Shown: positions 14,483 through 29,800 of the stretch, in pieces
Numbering within the stretch: the stretch's first letter is position 1
How the letters are laid out: each line of letters begins with the position of its first letter
Source of the DNA: Rhyacichthys aspro
Taxonomy: Eukaryota; Chordata; Actinopteri; Gobiiformes; Rhyacichthyidae
DNA length: 64,000 nucleotides
Direction: 5' to 3'
NCBI GenBank assembly: GCA_036850595.1
Contig: CM072165.1
Coordinates: 11,976,109 to 12,040,108, forward strand
Translations under genes and position numbers: made by a program
The notes under the pieces: model-generated
Seen by the model: the letters and a program-made list of their open reading frames with translations, nothing else
Database searches by the model: none
Told to the model about the DNA's origin: nothing

Positions 14483-14890
14483 GAAAACCCAGCAGTCGTC
14501 ATTAATACCTGGTGTGTCTGTACAGGCAGGGGAGGAGGGAGCAGCGGTAAACTAGTTGTCATTCTGTCGTAAAGAAAACACAAAAAAGCAAAGGACAAAA
14601 AGAGAAAAGTACACACTCAGATATGCAAACAGAATGACACCCTTTCACTGGTTTAATTTCTTCTTTTTAACACTTTAAAATGTTACACAGATGAAGAAGA
14701 GGGAAGTAAAAGCACTGAAGAGGGGGAAAAAAAAGTGACAGCAGTTCAGAGGGAGGAACAGAAAAAAATCAGACTGGTTTTGAGTGAAAAGAAATGTCTG
14801 TCTAACTCTTCCTCGGCCGAGTGTTGCTGTTGTGAAAATCACGAGACAACGGTGAACCATCTGTCTCGATCTCATTCTCTCGACTCGTCT

Positions 14891-17800
14891 TCATCGTTTC
14901 TTTGGAGGTTGGGCCGTGCGGGGGGGTGTGACGGGTCGGCCTGCGTTCATCCCTCCGTACTGGTACTTGGCTTTCTTCTCAGAGGGCTTCAGGATCTGAG
15001 GAGACGAAGAGGAACGCCATTAGCTTTGAAGGTTTCAATGTAAGAGCCTAAACACATCCTTTTTAATATTGAAATATTTTCTACTCTTTAAGACTATAAA
15101 CATCAATGTATTTTTATCACTGTTTAAGTGTAAATTATATAGTAGTTTAATTAAACTTTACAACAATTTAAAAAAAAAAAAAAATTTTTGTTTCTATTCG
15201 CTTCGTTTTATCGAGTTGTTTTTATTGGACTATTTTTTCTGATGGTGGTGACGAAAAACAGGTGATGCACAAAGCACATTCAGTTAAAAAAAGAGAAAAT
15301 TTGGTAAATAGTTTTAATTTTCAATTGATTTGGCGTTACAGTTTGAATTTTTCAAAACTGGGTTGCTATTTTGTCCCACTTAAGAATAAATGTGAAAATA
15401 TTCTAGAGAAAGTGAATTTAAGCAGGTATTATTACGTCTCTACACACTGATTTACAAGGAAACAGGCTGCGTTCCTGTGTTCCTAATAGAAATGACTTAA
15501 AGAAGTTAGCAAACATTCTGTAGCCACACTTTAAATCAAAGTGTGGTACAAAAAAGTAGCTTAATTTAACAAGTAACACTTATTTGCTAATTTTGTTTTG
15601 CTTTAAGATGCTAATAAAGATGATAAGTTTATCTGAAATAACACCGAGTGGTTCATATCAGTGACTTGACTTTATTGCAAACTATCGACATTATAATAGC
15701 TTTAATATTAGCTTGGTAGCTCACAAAAATTGTAGTTAAGTGAAGTAGTCAGTTCAAATTCATTTTGGGCGAGACTCTAAATAGAACATAAACTGGGACG
15801 TAATAGTTTAAGGGCTGACAGCCTTTCAAGCAATTCAAATGTTGGTCAAATTGTGGCGTAATTACTGCTGGTTCTACTGTCAGTGAATGCACCACAGCCC
15901 CAGAACAGGTTCCACAAAGATATTCAGGAAAAAAAAAAAAAGTTATAAGAGTTTTGAGAGACAGCAGCAGGATTTTTTTTACTTTTACTTAATATTTATT
16001 TACACACATCATGTTTCTTCTTCTGTATCTGTTTTTTGTTTTTTTTTTTTGAATGTTGAAGCCCACCTGGAAGGAGCACATGAGGGTCTCGTCCACGCTC
16101 ATCATGCCGCCGGCGTTGTCGAACTCCCCGCAGTAGTTGGGGGCCGAGAACAGAGTCACCAGCTGGCGTTTGGCAAAGAACTCATAGCCGTCTTCTACCA
16201 CCTGGGGGCGACACACACAAGGCCAGGCCGGTTCAAAACAAGAGCGGAAAAAGGCCACAAGAGGAGCTCAGAGTCTGCTGTGAGTGTGTAAACATTTAGA
16301 CATCAGATATTAGTCTGGTCATAGCAGCAAGATTATATGTCAAAGGTATTTGTTGATAGAATGTAATCAAATATAGGGAATAAATCATAGAATTCTCACT
16401 TTTTTCTGATTTCTGTTCATTTTTTGTCCTTAAAGTTATTATTGATATGTATTAAAAGTAAAAATGAACTAATTAATCGCAAATCTGACTGTAATTAATT
16501 GTGATTTATTACTTGTCAACACACTAAATCTTCAATTTAACAGAAGGTAACTAACTTTATTTTGAATCATTTAACTTTGACATACTTTTGTGTCAATTGT
16601 AATAGGTTTAACATAGAAAATTATTAATTTCGGATTGTTCAGACTTCAAAACTGAGTCACTATGACAACCCAGTCTATGAATGCCTAATAACTTTTATCA
16701 GTCCTTATAAAAAGGCTAAAGATTTAAAGCTAGAAGACAGGTTTACATTGTTTTTACACTCTGCATTTTACAGAAAAGATGTTAGAGGCTTTGATTTATT
16801 GACTTTACAGAGACTTGAGTTTATTTTTTTGTATTATGTCTTTTATGAAACTGATAAGACTCACATTTTCTGATTTCCTGTTGCACTAAAAGTAAGAGGG
16901 AAAAGTGGGAAAGGTTCGGACGTGGAAGGCGGCGGGATTTTTTTTTTTTGTTTTTAATCCTTACCTGGTGGGCTCTGCAGATGAGGTCCAGGTCGTGACG
17001 GTTCAGGAACTTACTGACCACATCCGCCCCGAACGTGAAGGAGACGCCGCGGTCGTTCTCCCCCCAGCCCTGGACGTCCTTATCGGGGTCCGACCACAGC
17101 AGGTCGCACAGGAGGCCTACCAGAAACACAAACACTGGATTTAGACCAGCCATTGGCAATAAGAGTGTCCCTGAGCCTTGAACAGTTTCGTCTCTGTGTA
17201 AAAGTCCTTAAGAGGATCTGAGACGAGCTGCCAGGCACTGAATCCGTCGGCCTTATAAGGACAAAAACACAGGTCTCCGGACGAGGGGCAACTGCTCTCA
17301 CTTCATTTTATTACGGACTCTACTCCAAACACAGACTCGGTGTTTTATAATGTATTACAAGAAGAGATAAAAGTAAAAACGAATGCAAAAGTCTGCAGCT
17401 GCTGGTAACAAATACTCATTTTGGAGAACAGTATTTTGGGACTCACAGAAAAAGCACTCTTGGGGGAGACTTTCAGCTCCGTGTTTGTGTATAGACAGAA
17501 AACAGAGCATTTCCTAAGTGCTGCAGCTCATTGTTTCACACACAAATCCAAATCCATTAATGACGATGATGACGTCGACAGAACCCGTTTTAAAAGGAAT
17601 GAAGGGTTTATACCGAATAGCCTACAGTCATCACTTTGGGTTTTAAAACGATGTTAATTATAGTTAAACCTACAGCATCACACTCTTTTGAGATGGTGTC
17701 ACTTGTTATATTTAACTTTATTCACTGCTACTTTGTATGAATTCTTATCTTTACATGTCCACTGTTTTTGTCTTTATTGACATCTTGAAGGCGTGGACGT

Positions 17801-20800
17801 GAGGGGACTCCATGTCACCTACCTTCACAGATTTTCAACAAATATTGGCATCAAAACTGACCTTTTAATTTGTGTCAGAATCTCCTCAAAACTGGCTGAG
17901 TATGATCTGGGAAGGCTTCTACAGAAAAAGTGTTTGCAAAGTAACTAGTTTTATCCAATCAGAGCAGCTCCATATTCTTTATTAGATTAGATTCAACTTT
18001 ATCATTGGACATGTACATGTACAAGGCAGCGAAATGCAGTTTAGCATCTAACCAGAAGTGCAGAATATACCGTATGAACAGTATATACAATAAATGAGTG
18101 TATGGACATGACTATGTACATTATAGGTGAGTATATACAGTGTACAGTATATACAGTATAGCAGTAACTATTATGTACAGTCAAAGGAGGGACTATGGAC
18201 ATCGTTTACATATTGTTATACACATTATATATATTAAACCACATAGTAAAGGTAAAATGGTTGCTACATCTTCAAAACATGCCCCTTCCTGTCAGTACTG
18301 CCACCTCATACTTTGCTTATAGCAGTACTATATGGATAAAAGACATGACACAATGAGAAACCAAAAAAACAGTTTACTGCTCCCTTTTTGCTTTCTTCAA
18401 AATGATTCTCTGGGACTAAAGCTCTCTGTAACAAAGTGCGTTAATGTTATTTGGGGCTAATGTTACCTTAGATAGAGATTTTACTGATTTTACCTGTGTC
18501 TGGGACGTCTGTGGGTCTCATGATGCGTCTGATCTGCTCCATCGACTGTAGGTCAGGGGACAAACCTGCGGACCACACATCCAGCCGTTTAAAAAACAAA
18601 ACAAAAACAAACTGTACACTGACTTTGTCCCGTATCTTTCCCAACAGCACACTCCGCACAGCTGCCAGCTTTCACTCTGCACGAACTTTGATCTGCGGCA
18701 AACATCCATCAATCCAAATGTGAATACCTCCGTGACAGCAGAAGATCTTCTCGTCCACGATGGCGGCGATGGGCAGGCAGTTGAAACAATCGGTGAAGGT
18801 CTTCCAAAGCTTTATGTTGAATCTGCGTTTACCTGTTAAAAAGGAGTCAGGGGTGAGGCTTTGAGCAATCGTTTTAAGGTAACCCAAGCAGTGTTTGAAA
18901 TATAAAGCAACATCGGTGAAGGGTCGCACAAAGTTAGGTCAACAGTCTGTTTGTAATGTGTGAAGTAACTGACGTGAAAACCTGAAACATGTCAAAAATG
19001 TGGCCAAAGTTAAGGAGAATGAGTAAAGCAATTCACTCTTAATCCAAACAGACCTGAAAAAACACATTATTTGGCAGTAATAGGTTTCAGAGACATTTAA
19101 GCTGCTTAGAAGATCGTCACACAAAGAGCTGTTGATGTTTATGGTATGTTCTTGCCTTAAATAACCCTGTTGCTAAGGGACAGAACATGCACAGAAAAGC
19201 TGTTTGTCTGCCTGAGGTAATGGCCACTTAGAGCTCTTATACTTCAAGGAAAAAAAAAATGCAAATAACAGAAGTGGGATTGGGAGCCTGGCTTAAATAG
19301 TTAGACGTCTTTGGGAAAACTTAAGCACTTTTAAGAAAGTTTTATGCTGCAGAAAACATTCCTTTGACAACAATACATATATATACTATACATAAGTCGT
19401 GTACAGCTACCTTGTTCCTACCAAGATTAGGTTTGATTTGTTTCACTTGCAGAGTTTTTTTGTTTTTTATGCTGATATGAAGCAAATAAGAAAATATAAG
19501 TAATTAGTAGTTTTTTTGACAAAAAATCCTAGTACCTTTTATATTTCATTAGCTGAACAGAAACCTCCAATATAACTTTCCTGTCACTCGTATGAGGACT
19601 TATCGCAAGACTTTATTGAATGAAGAAGTTATGAAGAAAACATGGCAATAAACTTGACCCTAGCGGAGTTTTTTTTCTTTTTCGTTCACTATTTTTACAC
19701 TAAAATGAAGACATGTTCTTTCTTCCTAACTTGCCATCTTAAACGTCTCTACTGGTAAACAAAGACAGAGAGTTTCCACAGAGAGGGATCTGCTTCTACT
19801 GCTGGCTAAAAGATACGCAGGATTGCTCTAAGTAGGTTCACACTGTGAGATTTTTAAAATATTGAAATCAGAAAACAATTGTCTTTGTTGTCTTAATCAT
19901 AAACAGAATAGCTGATCTAGAAACACTGGATTTTATTAAGATTAATGTCGCCCAACAGTGATAAATCTGTTCATAAAGCAACAGTGACATAGTAGCACTG
20001 GTGTTAAAAGTGTTTTGGTTTTTTTTTCCTTCACGATACAGCGCTTCGGGATTTTACTTTGGAGTATGAAACCCAAATCCTTCTCACCTCATCTCTTTGA
20101 ATGTATGTTTTAAAGACACTCTCGTATAGGCATAAATCCAGATTCCTACATGTTCTGCGTCTAGTTCCATGTGATTTTTATGTCTTGGTTGAAGGAAATC
20201 AACCCAGACTGAAATAAATCCCAACATGTCTTTGACTAGACCGGCGATGCTTATACTGAAGCACAGATAAATGCTCCTGAGCGCCTTCAACTTAACCCAT
20301 TTCCATTCACATGATGAAGAACAACTACAACACGGGGGGCTCACACTCGTCGTAGAAGCCGTAAATGCGGTTGATGGAGGCGCACTCGTGGTTGCCTCGG
20401 AGCAGGAAGAAGTTCTCGGGGTATTTGATCTTGTAGGCCAGCAGCAGGCAGATGGTCTCCAGGGACTGCTTCCCTCGGTCCACGTAGTCGCCCAGGAACA
20501 GGTAGTTGGCCTCCGGGGGGAACCCTCCGTACTCGAACAACCTCAGCAGGTCTGTGTACTGTCCGTGGATGTCACCTGGAGAGACGGATACAAAAGGTTC
20601 AGGCACTGACTGTAAAGAGGGGTTGGTGTTTACTCACTGAGAACACTCTAGTCTAGATTTGATGAACTGTGGCACATTGCTCTGACTGACAGCTGGACAT
20701 CACAAGCTTCAAAACATACTTTCAAAGCTATTTTTTTAAATTGGCGACTGAAGACAGGATGTTCAAGTTGACTTTTGTTAAGTAGACCAAATACATCAAG

Positions 20801-23800
20801 TAAAACTAATATTTTACATAACCCTTTACCAGAATTCAGTATTATTCTTGAGCAAATAAGGCTACATTGTTTTTAAAAATGACAATTCATATTAAAACAG
20901 ATGGATTCAACTGCAATAAAAGCATTTCATTTATAGATGGAGTGAAACAAAACAAAACAAGTTAAAGTATTGTATTTTTAAATATGTGAAAAAAAAAAAA
21001 AAAAACTTTTCCCAAGATATATTTTTAGAGAGGTGAGTCAGGTTATCTGTTCGCTCCAAAATTACTGTCATTTTTGAGATAAAGTGTGCGTGTTGATTTT
21101 GCAAAAACAATATATATTGTGTTTGATGTATATGGCAACAGCTCTTTCTGTGACCACCCTCCTTCACACTTTAATCCAAATATGGCATCTTCTAGCTCCA
21201 CTGACTCAATATGGCGTCAAAGTGTGAGCTTTTATAGATGGAGTTTCATTCTTAAACCCCTCCAAAACAAAAGAGATGAGCACTGATACACTCCCAACTC
21301 AAACTGTGACCATCAGTGGAGAGTTATTAAAAAAATGTTCACCTGGGAGTGTATCTGGACAAGCTGGACTGGTCCATTAACACAGATGTACTTGTAAAAA
21401 ACCTGCTGCAAATGTTTTATCATGCAGGAACGGCCATTTTTTTTTTTTTAATTCTGCAGTCTGTTGGGTTGAAGCTCTGTTTCTGAGACTGCCCCCAAGG
21501 CTGTATGTTTATGACTCAGGGTGATGTCACACTCTATTAACTCACTTCGTACTGCTGCGGCAGATTTTGATACCCACCACAGATTTTGAGCGGAGCCTCG
21601 AGCTCCAGGAGGATGGGCTGACTGAGGAAGATCTCCCTGGACTTGATGCACAGGCCCCTCACCTCAGCCTCCGTCATCTGGACAATCTTCCCGGGACGAC
21701 ATCCTCGCACTGTGGAGAAAACATACGAGGGTTACTAATGGAGACACGGGACGTAGCGCTCCGTATCCAGCCCACAGCTCCTTTACTCCAGGAATATGTT
21801 GATTGTCACATCACCTCCCGCTATGGCCTTTTTACACTGACATTAAACTAAATATGGGAGAGAGGGTTTAGTCAACAGCGCAGATGGAAATAGGCCGTGT
21901 GGGTATTGTTGATGTTGTGGGTGTTTTTGGAGACGCTTCCTGTTGTGTAACCGGGGGGAAAAGAGAGGACAAGACCCGCAGCTGCAAACGAAAAGTGATT
22001 ACGGGACAATGACACAAGTGTTTTCACACAAGCTGTATTTACGATCATATCCGTCTAAAACACAATCATAGCTTTAACAACACTGGTGTAAATCTGTGTA
22101 AAAGTGTATGACGCACATGGTTGTGGAGTGAACTGAAGTTTCCCACGCTCCAACTTCTGTTTGCTTTGATAATGGGATCCTGTTCACTTATTTAACTATC
22201 ACTAGCTATACACAAAAGCTTTACTTTGAAGCCTACAAAGAAAGACTGGTGCAGATAATGACTCGAGATTATTACAAAGTCACTTTTAATAACCTTTATG
22301 TTGGTAGGAAGCTGACTAACATTGTTGCCTTTAAACAAAAGGGGGCCAAGGTTGTAACCCCTGTAGTAGTCGGTAGTAGCAGTAGAATTAGTAGTTGCAT
22401 TGGCAGTACTACTAGCATTAGCTGTAGAAGCATTAGGAGTAGTAGTATTAGCAGTACTAGGTGCCTTTTTGTAGTAGCATTAGCAGTATTTGCACTAGCA
22501 GCAGTAGTAGCATTAGCTGTAGAAGCATTAGGAGTAGTAGTAGTATTAACAGTAGCATTAGCAGTACTAGAAGCATTAGCTGTAGTTTAGCAGAAGTTGC
22601 AATAGCAATATAGTTGTAGTAGCAGCTGGAGTACTGCAGTAGTAGTAGTGATACAAGTTTAGTGATAGCAGCAATAGTTTAGCAGTAGTAGAAGAACCAC
22701 AATAATAGTAGTCTGACTAACGCAGTAATAGTCAGTAGTATTAGGTATTCGAAGAAGCAGTAGAACTGGAAGTGGCATCAGTGGTAGTAGCATTAGCAGC
22801 AGTGCCTGTAGTAGTAGATTGTATGTTTCATCGTTCAATACATTTGTTCAAAAGTAGCTATATTTGAATAATATTCCCCCGAATACTTTCTTTTACACAA
22901 GGAATGTTAGATCAACACTATGCTAAGCTTTATAATAAATCAAATCATATGAGTTTAAATAGAAATAAGGATGTAATAGTGTAGTAAGTACAACAGATAA
23001 AGAATGAAATGACAATAAAGGAAATATAATGTGGCAAGAAAGTCATTAGAGTAGGAAATGCAGACAGGAAGGAAACAAGGAAGGAATAAAGGGGGCCCAC
23101 TCTCTAGTTAATGCAATTTAGTCTTGTAAGGCTGCACACTCCTGTTGCTCTATTACAGTGTCCCGAAGATTGGTCCTAGAACATCAAGAACTTTTGGTTT
23201 CATATATCAACAAGAAAAACTGTGCTCCATTGGGGGCCATTTAAAACACGCTGTCACCTTGCAGCTGACCAAACGGACATTACACAGCGGTGCCAATGGT
23301 GTAGCGCTGCCTTTGTGACTTTCCCCGCAGCGTGTTTTGCTTCTGCCCTAAATATATTCCCACAGCGCCTGTCACAAACACACACACCTACTCCATTCGC
23401 CCCTGCTCGGTAAACCGCAGAAGTGGGCCAGCGCTGACTAAGACCGCTTCTGTCAGCAACATGACAGAAACCGGAGCAGGGGTCGAAACTAATAGGTCAT
23501 CCAAACAGAGGTGGACAGAGAATCCTGCCGCTAGTTTAGATTTAAGTGCACGGATCAAATATTTACACAGAGTGTGCGGGCTGTTATCTTCGTTTTACAT
23601 GCTGTATGGAGCCAAAATGTGCAATGTGACCCTACAACCTTAGCCGTAAACACAAGCTGCTCTCATGCACGTCCCACCTGGAGGACTATTTTTAGAGTGT
23701 CCAAAAGGTAGGATTTCAGAGGAAGGAGTAGAAATACTAACAGTGACACAGGGTTTCATTCTGTTCTGGAGATATATTTCGAAGACATTACTAATAATTA

Positions 23801-26800
23801 CCTACTAAGATACCACGGCTGCACAATATATATCGCAAATGTATTGTTATTTCAATGTTGGCGATCAAAAAACCTGTAACGTACGAAACAGCTGGTATTT
23901 CAATAATAATATGGTTTTCCACACACATTTACTCTTTGCCTTTCAAAATAATCTTCCAATTAGAGCTATTAGAACCTAATTTGACTTATTTACTTCTTAG
24001 TTTAGCCGTGGTTTATTCCTGGTTCAGTCTTTGTTTAGTTTTGATTTGACCAGTGGACGTTGCTCCAAAGCCTTCTTTTTCTCTCTGAATATTTTTTCTC
24101 TTGCTTTTACTATAACAAAGAGAGCATCGATATATCGCAATACTTAACATATTATCACATATTGCATGCTTTCTCAATGTTGTGCAGTCCTATATGACAC
24201 TGCACAGGGCCAAAACCATGCTAAAATGGAAGGACAATTTTCTCTTTATCCATTTGCCATTTCCTACACTCTAAAAATAGGGCTATGCAATAAATCACAA
24301 ACATCGCAAAGAATGGCTTGTACTGCAATAACATTATCGTCTCGAATGTGACGGATTTACTTTTTACCTCAACGTCATCATCCAAACCGAGCATTAAATC
24401 AAACTGTGGCGCAGCCTTACCGAAAACTAAACTTTTTGGAAAGATGACACTACACCACAAATGTGAACAATACAAGGAGTGTCCATTAAAACGTGTGCGT
24501 GTCGAGGGAGTGCATTCACACCCCTCCTTCTCCTCTGGCTGTGGTGACGCGTTTGCAGGTCTGTGCTGGCTCGGGCTGAAACCGAGGGAGGCCTGAACGC
24601 TGTGGCTATTCTCACCAGCCCGGGACCATCCCTTTCTCATCACGCTACGGCATTCGCTAACATCCACGATGACCTTCGTTTCACCGGTCAGGACACGGCA
24701 CCCTGGAATTCTGTCACTTGCCACTGCACTGCGCTGAAGGAGGGGGGAACAAACAGAAAAAAAAAAAAAAAAAAAAGAGGGACATATTGAAAAGCAAAGA
24801 TCACCATGGCAACCTAGCGAGACTAATTTGCAGAGTGCTAGGTGTTACAGAGTGGTATCCGGGGAGGCGATTTGCAGATAAAGTGGCGTCTCCGTCGGCC
24901 CACGCCCTGCATACTAACGTGTGCCGCAGCTGACGGCAGCGAGGGGGAAAGCCTGCAGCGCACACACATATATACAGTATCTGGTACAAGGCTTTCACTG
25001 ATAACCCAGCTTCCCTGAATCAAAACATGCAGGAATGTCCCCTCACAGATCAGCAGCCTGTCCACTTCACTGCTCAGGTTAAGGCCTAATGCTGAAATAC
25101 ATTACATTACAGTCTTCCATACTGAATTACAGTGGCAAACGTTATTTCCCTGTAGTCCACACTAACCTGAGAAATGCAATTTAGAAGAGCCCGCAAGAAC
25201 TGATGTCAATTGTTGGACAAAAAATGAGTAAAATATTAATATAATGTTACATGTCTAAAGTTGTCCACTGTAAGTAAATAAATATTAATACATTCAAATA
25301 AACTAAATGGTAAATATTTCAGCCAACTTTCTACAAACAAATTTGTAAAATCAACTCAAGCCTTATATCATGTATCATTTTGAAGCTCAATACTCATAGC
25401 TCAGTTTAATCGGACTTCTGTCTTTGAATTACTGAGTCCACTGCGCTCCACTCTGACTTTTGAGTAAATTATGTGGTCTTGGTATTTAATTGCATTTTTT
25501 CTTCAAAAAGGGAAAGCAGTTAAACCTAATTTGTTTGGAGCGGTAAATGCTATTTACTATTTTGGTCATGAGACACTACAGCGACGGACAAAAAAGTTAG
25601 CCGGCGGCAGAGTAACCCTTAACACGTATTGATTGCTAGTCATAGAATATGTGGTTATTGTTCTACACAGTTTTTTTTTTCATTTGTTATTTGTGTCGAC
25701 TCTAAACATGTAGCAATAGCCCGACTAGCCAGATGTTAGTCCGACTAAGACTAATTCAAATTACTTTTACTTCCAGTTTAAAAGTGAGATCATAGTTTAA
25801 ATAGGGCAATTTCTTCTCATTACTTACATGTAACCCCTCGATTGATAAACACACTGCTACATCCTTTCATTACAATGGCTGAAGACTGAATGCAAACCCC
25901 AACACCCCAAATACACAGATTATCAAATCGAAACAGATGTTCAGTGTTTATCAGAGGTTCCACAGAGGCACCAACTGACAAATATGCATCTGAAGTGGAT
26001 AAACAGTCTCCCTACATTGAAACTAATGACTTTAAAGCCATTTTCTTTTCTCCTCTGTTTTGAATGTGTCTGCCACACTCCTCCATCTTTTGTCTCTTCT
26101 TGGCCGAGCTTGAATTTCTCGGGTCATCTCCTGCCCTGTCCTGTGAACTGTGTTGACGTCACCTCTACATTCCAGGCAACTCAAGGACGTACACTCCTAG
26201 TCTTATCCAGGAGCACTGCCTTTAAACCACACATGCATCGGTCTGAACATCTGCAACGTTTGAATACAGTGAAAACTAGCAAGGTTTCCTGGGTGAAACT
26301 TGGCAAGTCAGTCAAATATTTGAAAGGAGTGCCAAACCCTACATTGTTAATGAATTAATAGCTACAGTGTCTGAACTAGCACTTTCAAAGCAGCTACATA
26401 TAACAGGCCATACACTCTGTAACTATGACGAACCAGGCTGCCTTTTTCAACTTCACTGCTTGTACTTTTTTTAAAGAAGGGTCAGGAATAGGTCAGCTGT
26501 TTCCTTTATATTTAAAAAAAAAAAAAAAAAAAGCAGAGTCCACTTGAACAAGCACCAAAAAAGAGCTGGAGATAAGACAGCGTCTCAAAGGCATTTCCAT
26601 ATATGGTTGGAAGGCAGCCCATCGTGGAAGACTCTAGTAGGGCATCTGATGGAGAGAGTGGAGAGGAAAAGCAAGAGCGATGCTGGAATTTGGGGGGGAC
26701 GCAACAATGTACAGTCTGTCAGCAAACAGCAGCACGGGCTCATTCAAGCACACACATGATGTCAGCGATATATCACCAGCTTTAAATAGAGCTGATCCCT

Positions 26801-29800
26801 ATCAAGCACTTATTCATCTGTTGGTACAACTCTTCAGACTTGAGTTCAATGAAAATAAATGAAGCGATGATAGTTTGTACAGCAGAACTAATTAATGTAT
26901 TCTACTGGTGCACATTGCCAATTTTCATCTGCCAAAAATGTAGCTTAATTTGTTTATAATACATAATATGGGGTTTATGTGCTTGGGTTATGTGCATTCA
27001 GCCATGTAGCTGCTGACGCTAATGCCCAGTAAAATAATGGTGACAACAACTTTCAACTACAAGATGAGTGTGTCTGTTGGCTTGTTTTGTCTCAAAGTCC
27101 AACATACGGCCGTGCGGAAGTTAGTAACATTAACTTTTCTGAGATCATTGCTCATGTCTTTCCCTCCAGGCATTAGTGTTAAGGAACACCTGCATGCTCC
27201 AGAACAGCAAACTGCTAAAACCTTTGTAAAGGTCTTAACATCTGGCAATGATTAAGTCATCAAGAGGTGGTGATTAGCAGCACCTGGCTGCAACTTAAAG
27301 GCTGTTTACAGTGCAGTGCCTTTTGCTGAACTAAACAAGATTCTGTTGGGTTTTGATAATTTGTTTGTAAACACAGGATGAGTTCTCTCTCCACGTAGCT
27401 GCAAAAACATTTAATAAGTTCAATTTTCGAGCTTCTCAAAAAATGTGCTGTAATAGCCATGAATGTTAAGTTATTGTCGTCTATTGAAGACTTTCCGGGA
27501 CATATTCAGTTTCTTCTGGTAAGGTTGTGTTTCTCTTTAGCAAAGCAACTTAGTGAAAGGTCTTATATGCTGTTTTAAGACTATGTTTACGTGTGTTTCT
27601 TAAGTCCTTTTTAGTCCATTAGTTCATTTCCTGTTTGCCCTCCCAACTACAAAAGTTCTTGGTAAAGGTCAATATAATAAGTAAAGAAAATTATAATGTA
27701 TTGAGTCATTAGTCCAAGAAAAGTCAAATCATTGTAATTAAAGTTCTAAGAGTTCTCAGCATCAAATAAAGTTGCTGAATGGGTGCATGTATTGTAAGCT
27801 GGTATGACTGTGCATGTTTTAGTCACTGTTGCACCAGTAAAGATGCCCAGTCAGACCTTTTTTGCTCTATTCTCCATTCTCCGCTCCTGGGCACAAGTCC
27901 AACAGTCTTTTCACTCCTTCTCTGAAGTAACCCTCTCCCACACAGGGCCGATGGAAAACACTGACCCCTCACAAAGTAACTCTGACGGGGGAGAAAAGGG
28001 AGTGAATGTTAAGGCCGGAGAAATCCCGTGGCATTTCTGTCTTTGCTGGCTTTGCATGTTCACTGGACGTTTTGTTCACTTTTATAGCCGTGTGTGAATG
28101 GCTGTCTTTGTGGGGCTCGAAGAAAAGATGAAATTGAGAGGAGAGATCGGGGGTGCAGGAGAAGGACTTAGAGGAGAGTCGAATTGGAGAAATGCAGTGG
28201 GACAGCAGCAGGCGAGGGGGGGGTGATGTGAGCAGGGTTTAGTGGAAAGCCCGAGCAGCTGAAAAGGCCTGGGTGAGCTCTGTGCCATGTTTGGTGCCAG
28301 GGGGTGAGCGCTCCCCGCCGCACAGGCTCCACCATTGTTGTTTCCATAACAGAGTGCCACGCCAGCAGCCCCAGCACCACACAACACAACAGCAGCAGTC
28401 CTCAGGCCTGAGCAAAACAGGCTGGACGAAGAAACAACAGATATGCTTAAAACTCTATTTAAAGTCATACATTTCAGGTTTAGAACAGCTGTACTTGTGA
28501 GGAAAGGCTTGAAGCGCAATAACATTATGGTCTTCCATGTGATGGACATTTACTTTCTGCCTTAAAATCATCATCAAAACACAATCTTAGATCAAAGTGT
28601 GGTGCGTTCAAATGAAAAAGTCTAGGTTTAGACCTGTTTAGCCCTGGTTCAATCTTGATTTAGCTCCTAGTTTGTTGAGTGGAAGCATTGTATGTCTTTA
28701 TTCTTAATCAATTCAACTTTTTTATTGTGTCAAAGAGCATTCAAATATAGCAGGTCATATCATTATCGCGATTCAATATAGTTATCGTATATCACGCATT
28801 TCCCCAATATTGTGCAGCCCTAATTACTAAATGAATGAATGGCCAAATAGAAGAAACCAACGTGTTGTAGTCTCAAACCTAAGATTTATCCAGCTTTATT
28901 CTTACATAATATAAGTGTGGAAAAAGATATTCAAAAAGTGGGTCAGGGAATTCCATTTCAGGAAGTCATGACAATCCCAACAACTCTTGAAACATAGAGA
29001 TTTGATGTAGCCTTACTGGGTTACAGCTCCTCTCGAGTCTTTTCCCATAAACCAAAATGATACACTGGCAGCGCTGCGCAGAGACTCGGCCTCTGACTGG
29101 CTGCTGCACGGGGCCGTGGCCTTGTTTGTGCCACATACAGCCCACGGGCCACCTGCGCTGGCACAACACACAGAGACTCTGTTGTGGCTGCAGCCCGAGC
29201 CGGCGTGGGCTTAGCACGGGGCGAGTGGGGGTAAATGAAGGCCTGGAATAGTTGCTCCCCTGGATACTAGCAGAAAGAGGGCTAGGAACATAAAGAGCGT
29301 AGATTAGTAAACACACGCCTATGGGACACTGTAAAGGCCTGTGTAAAAAGTGCTGTGGTGCAATGACATTCCAGTCTAATGATTCTGTTTTTTGCTTTGG
29401 TTTACACATTGATAATTACATTCATTTTTTCACGTTTGTATAGATCTGTAATAAAAAAAAAGAAGTGAAGTTGGCTAAAACAAGGTCACAACAAACTGTA
29501 AATTGTGGGGTGTGATAAAATAAAAAAATATCAATTTAAAAAAAAACTGTTTTAAATGCAATAATATTATGCTATTCCTAGTTTCTTTCATCCTTGTACC
29601 TTTTAAATCATATTTTGGTGAAACGATTTTGAACTTTCTCTAAAAACCGAATCCACATCACATACAAAGACTTCTCCACAAAAAGCCTGTACACTTCTTA
29701 CCTTTAATCTCTCACTAGACTTGTCTCTGTACCATACATGACAAGTGACCGTGTACACAGTGACAAACAGAATCAACGAGGCCACTCAGGAACCGGCGTG

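Noticed and set aside
22249..22590. Val/Ala/Ser-rich 113-aa ORF
   Set aside because: It is a translation of the trinucleotide array, not a gene.
24221..24724. 167-aa minus-strand ORF in PP1-beta intron 1
   Set aside because: It overlaps a MITE-like copy, resembles no known protein, and its composition looks like chance translation.
28082..28549. 155-aa minus-strand ORF in PP1-beta intron 1
   Set aside because: It is a Ser/Pro-rich chance frame in a GC-rich patch partly overlapping a repeat. No domain and no splice support were seen.
28966..29409. 147-aa minus-strand ORF in PP1-beta intron 1
   Set aside because: It has no similarity to a known family and no start or splice context. It is more likely a GC-rich regulatory patch or chance ORF.
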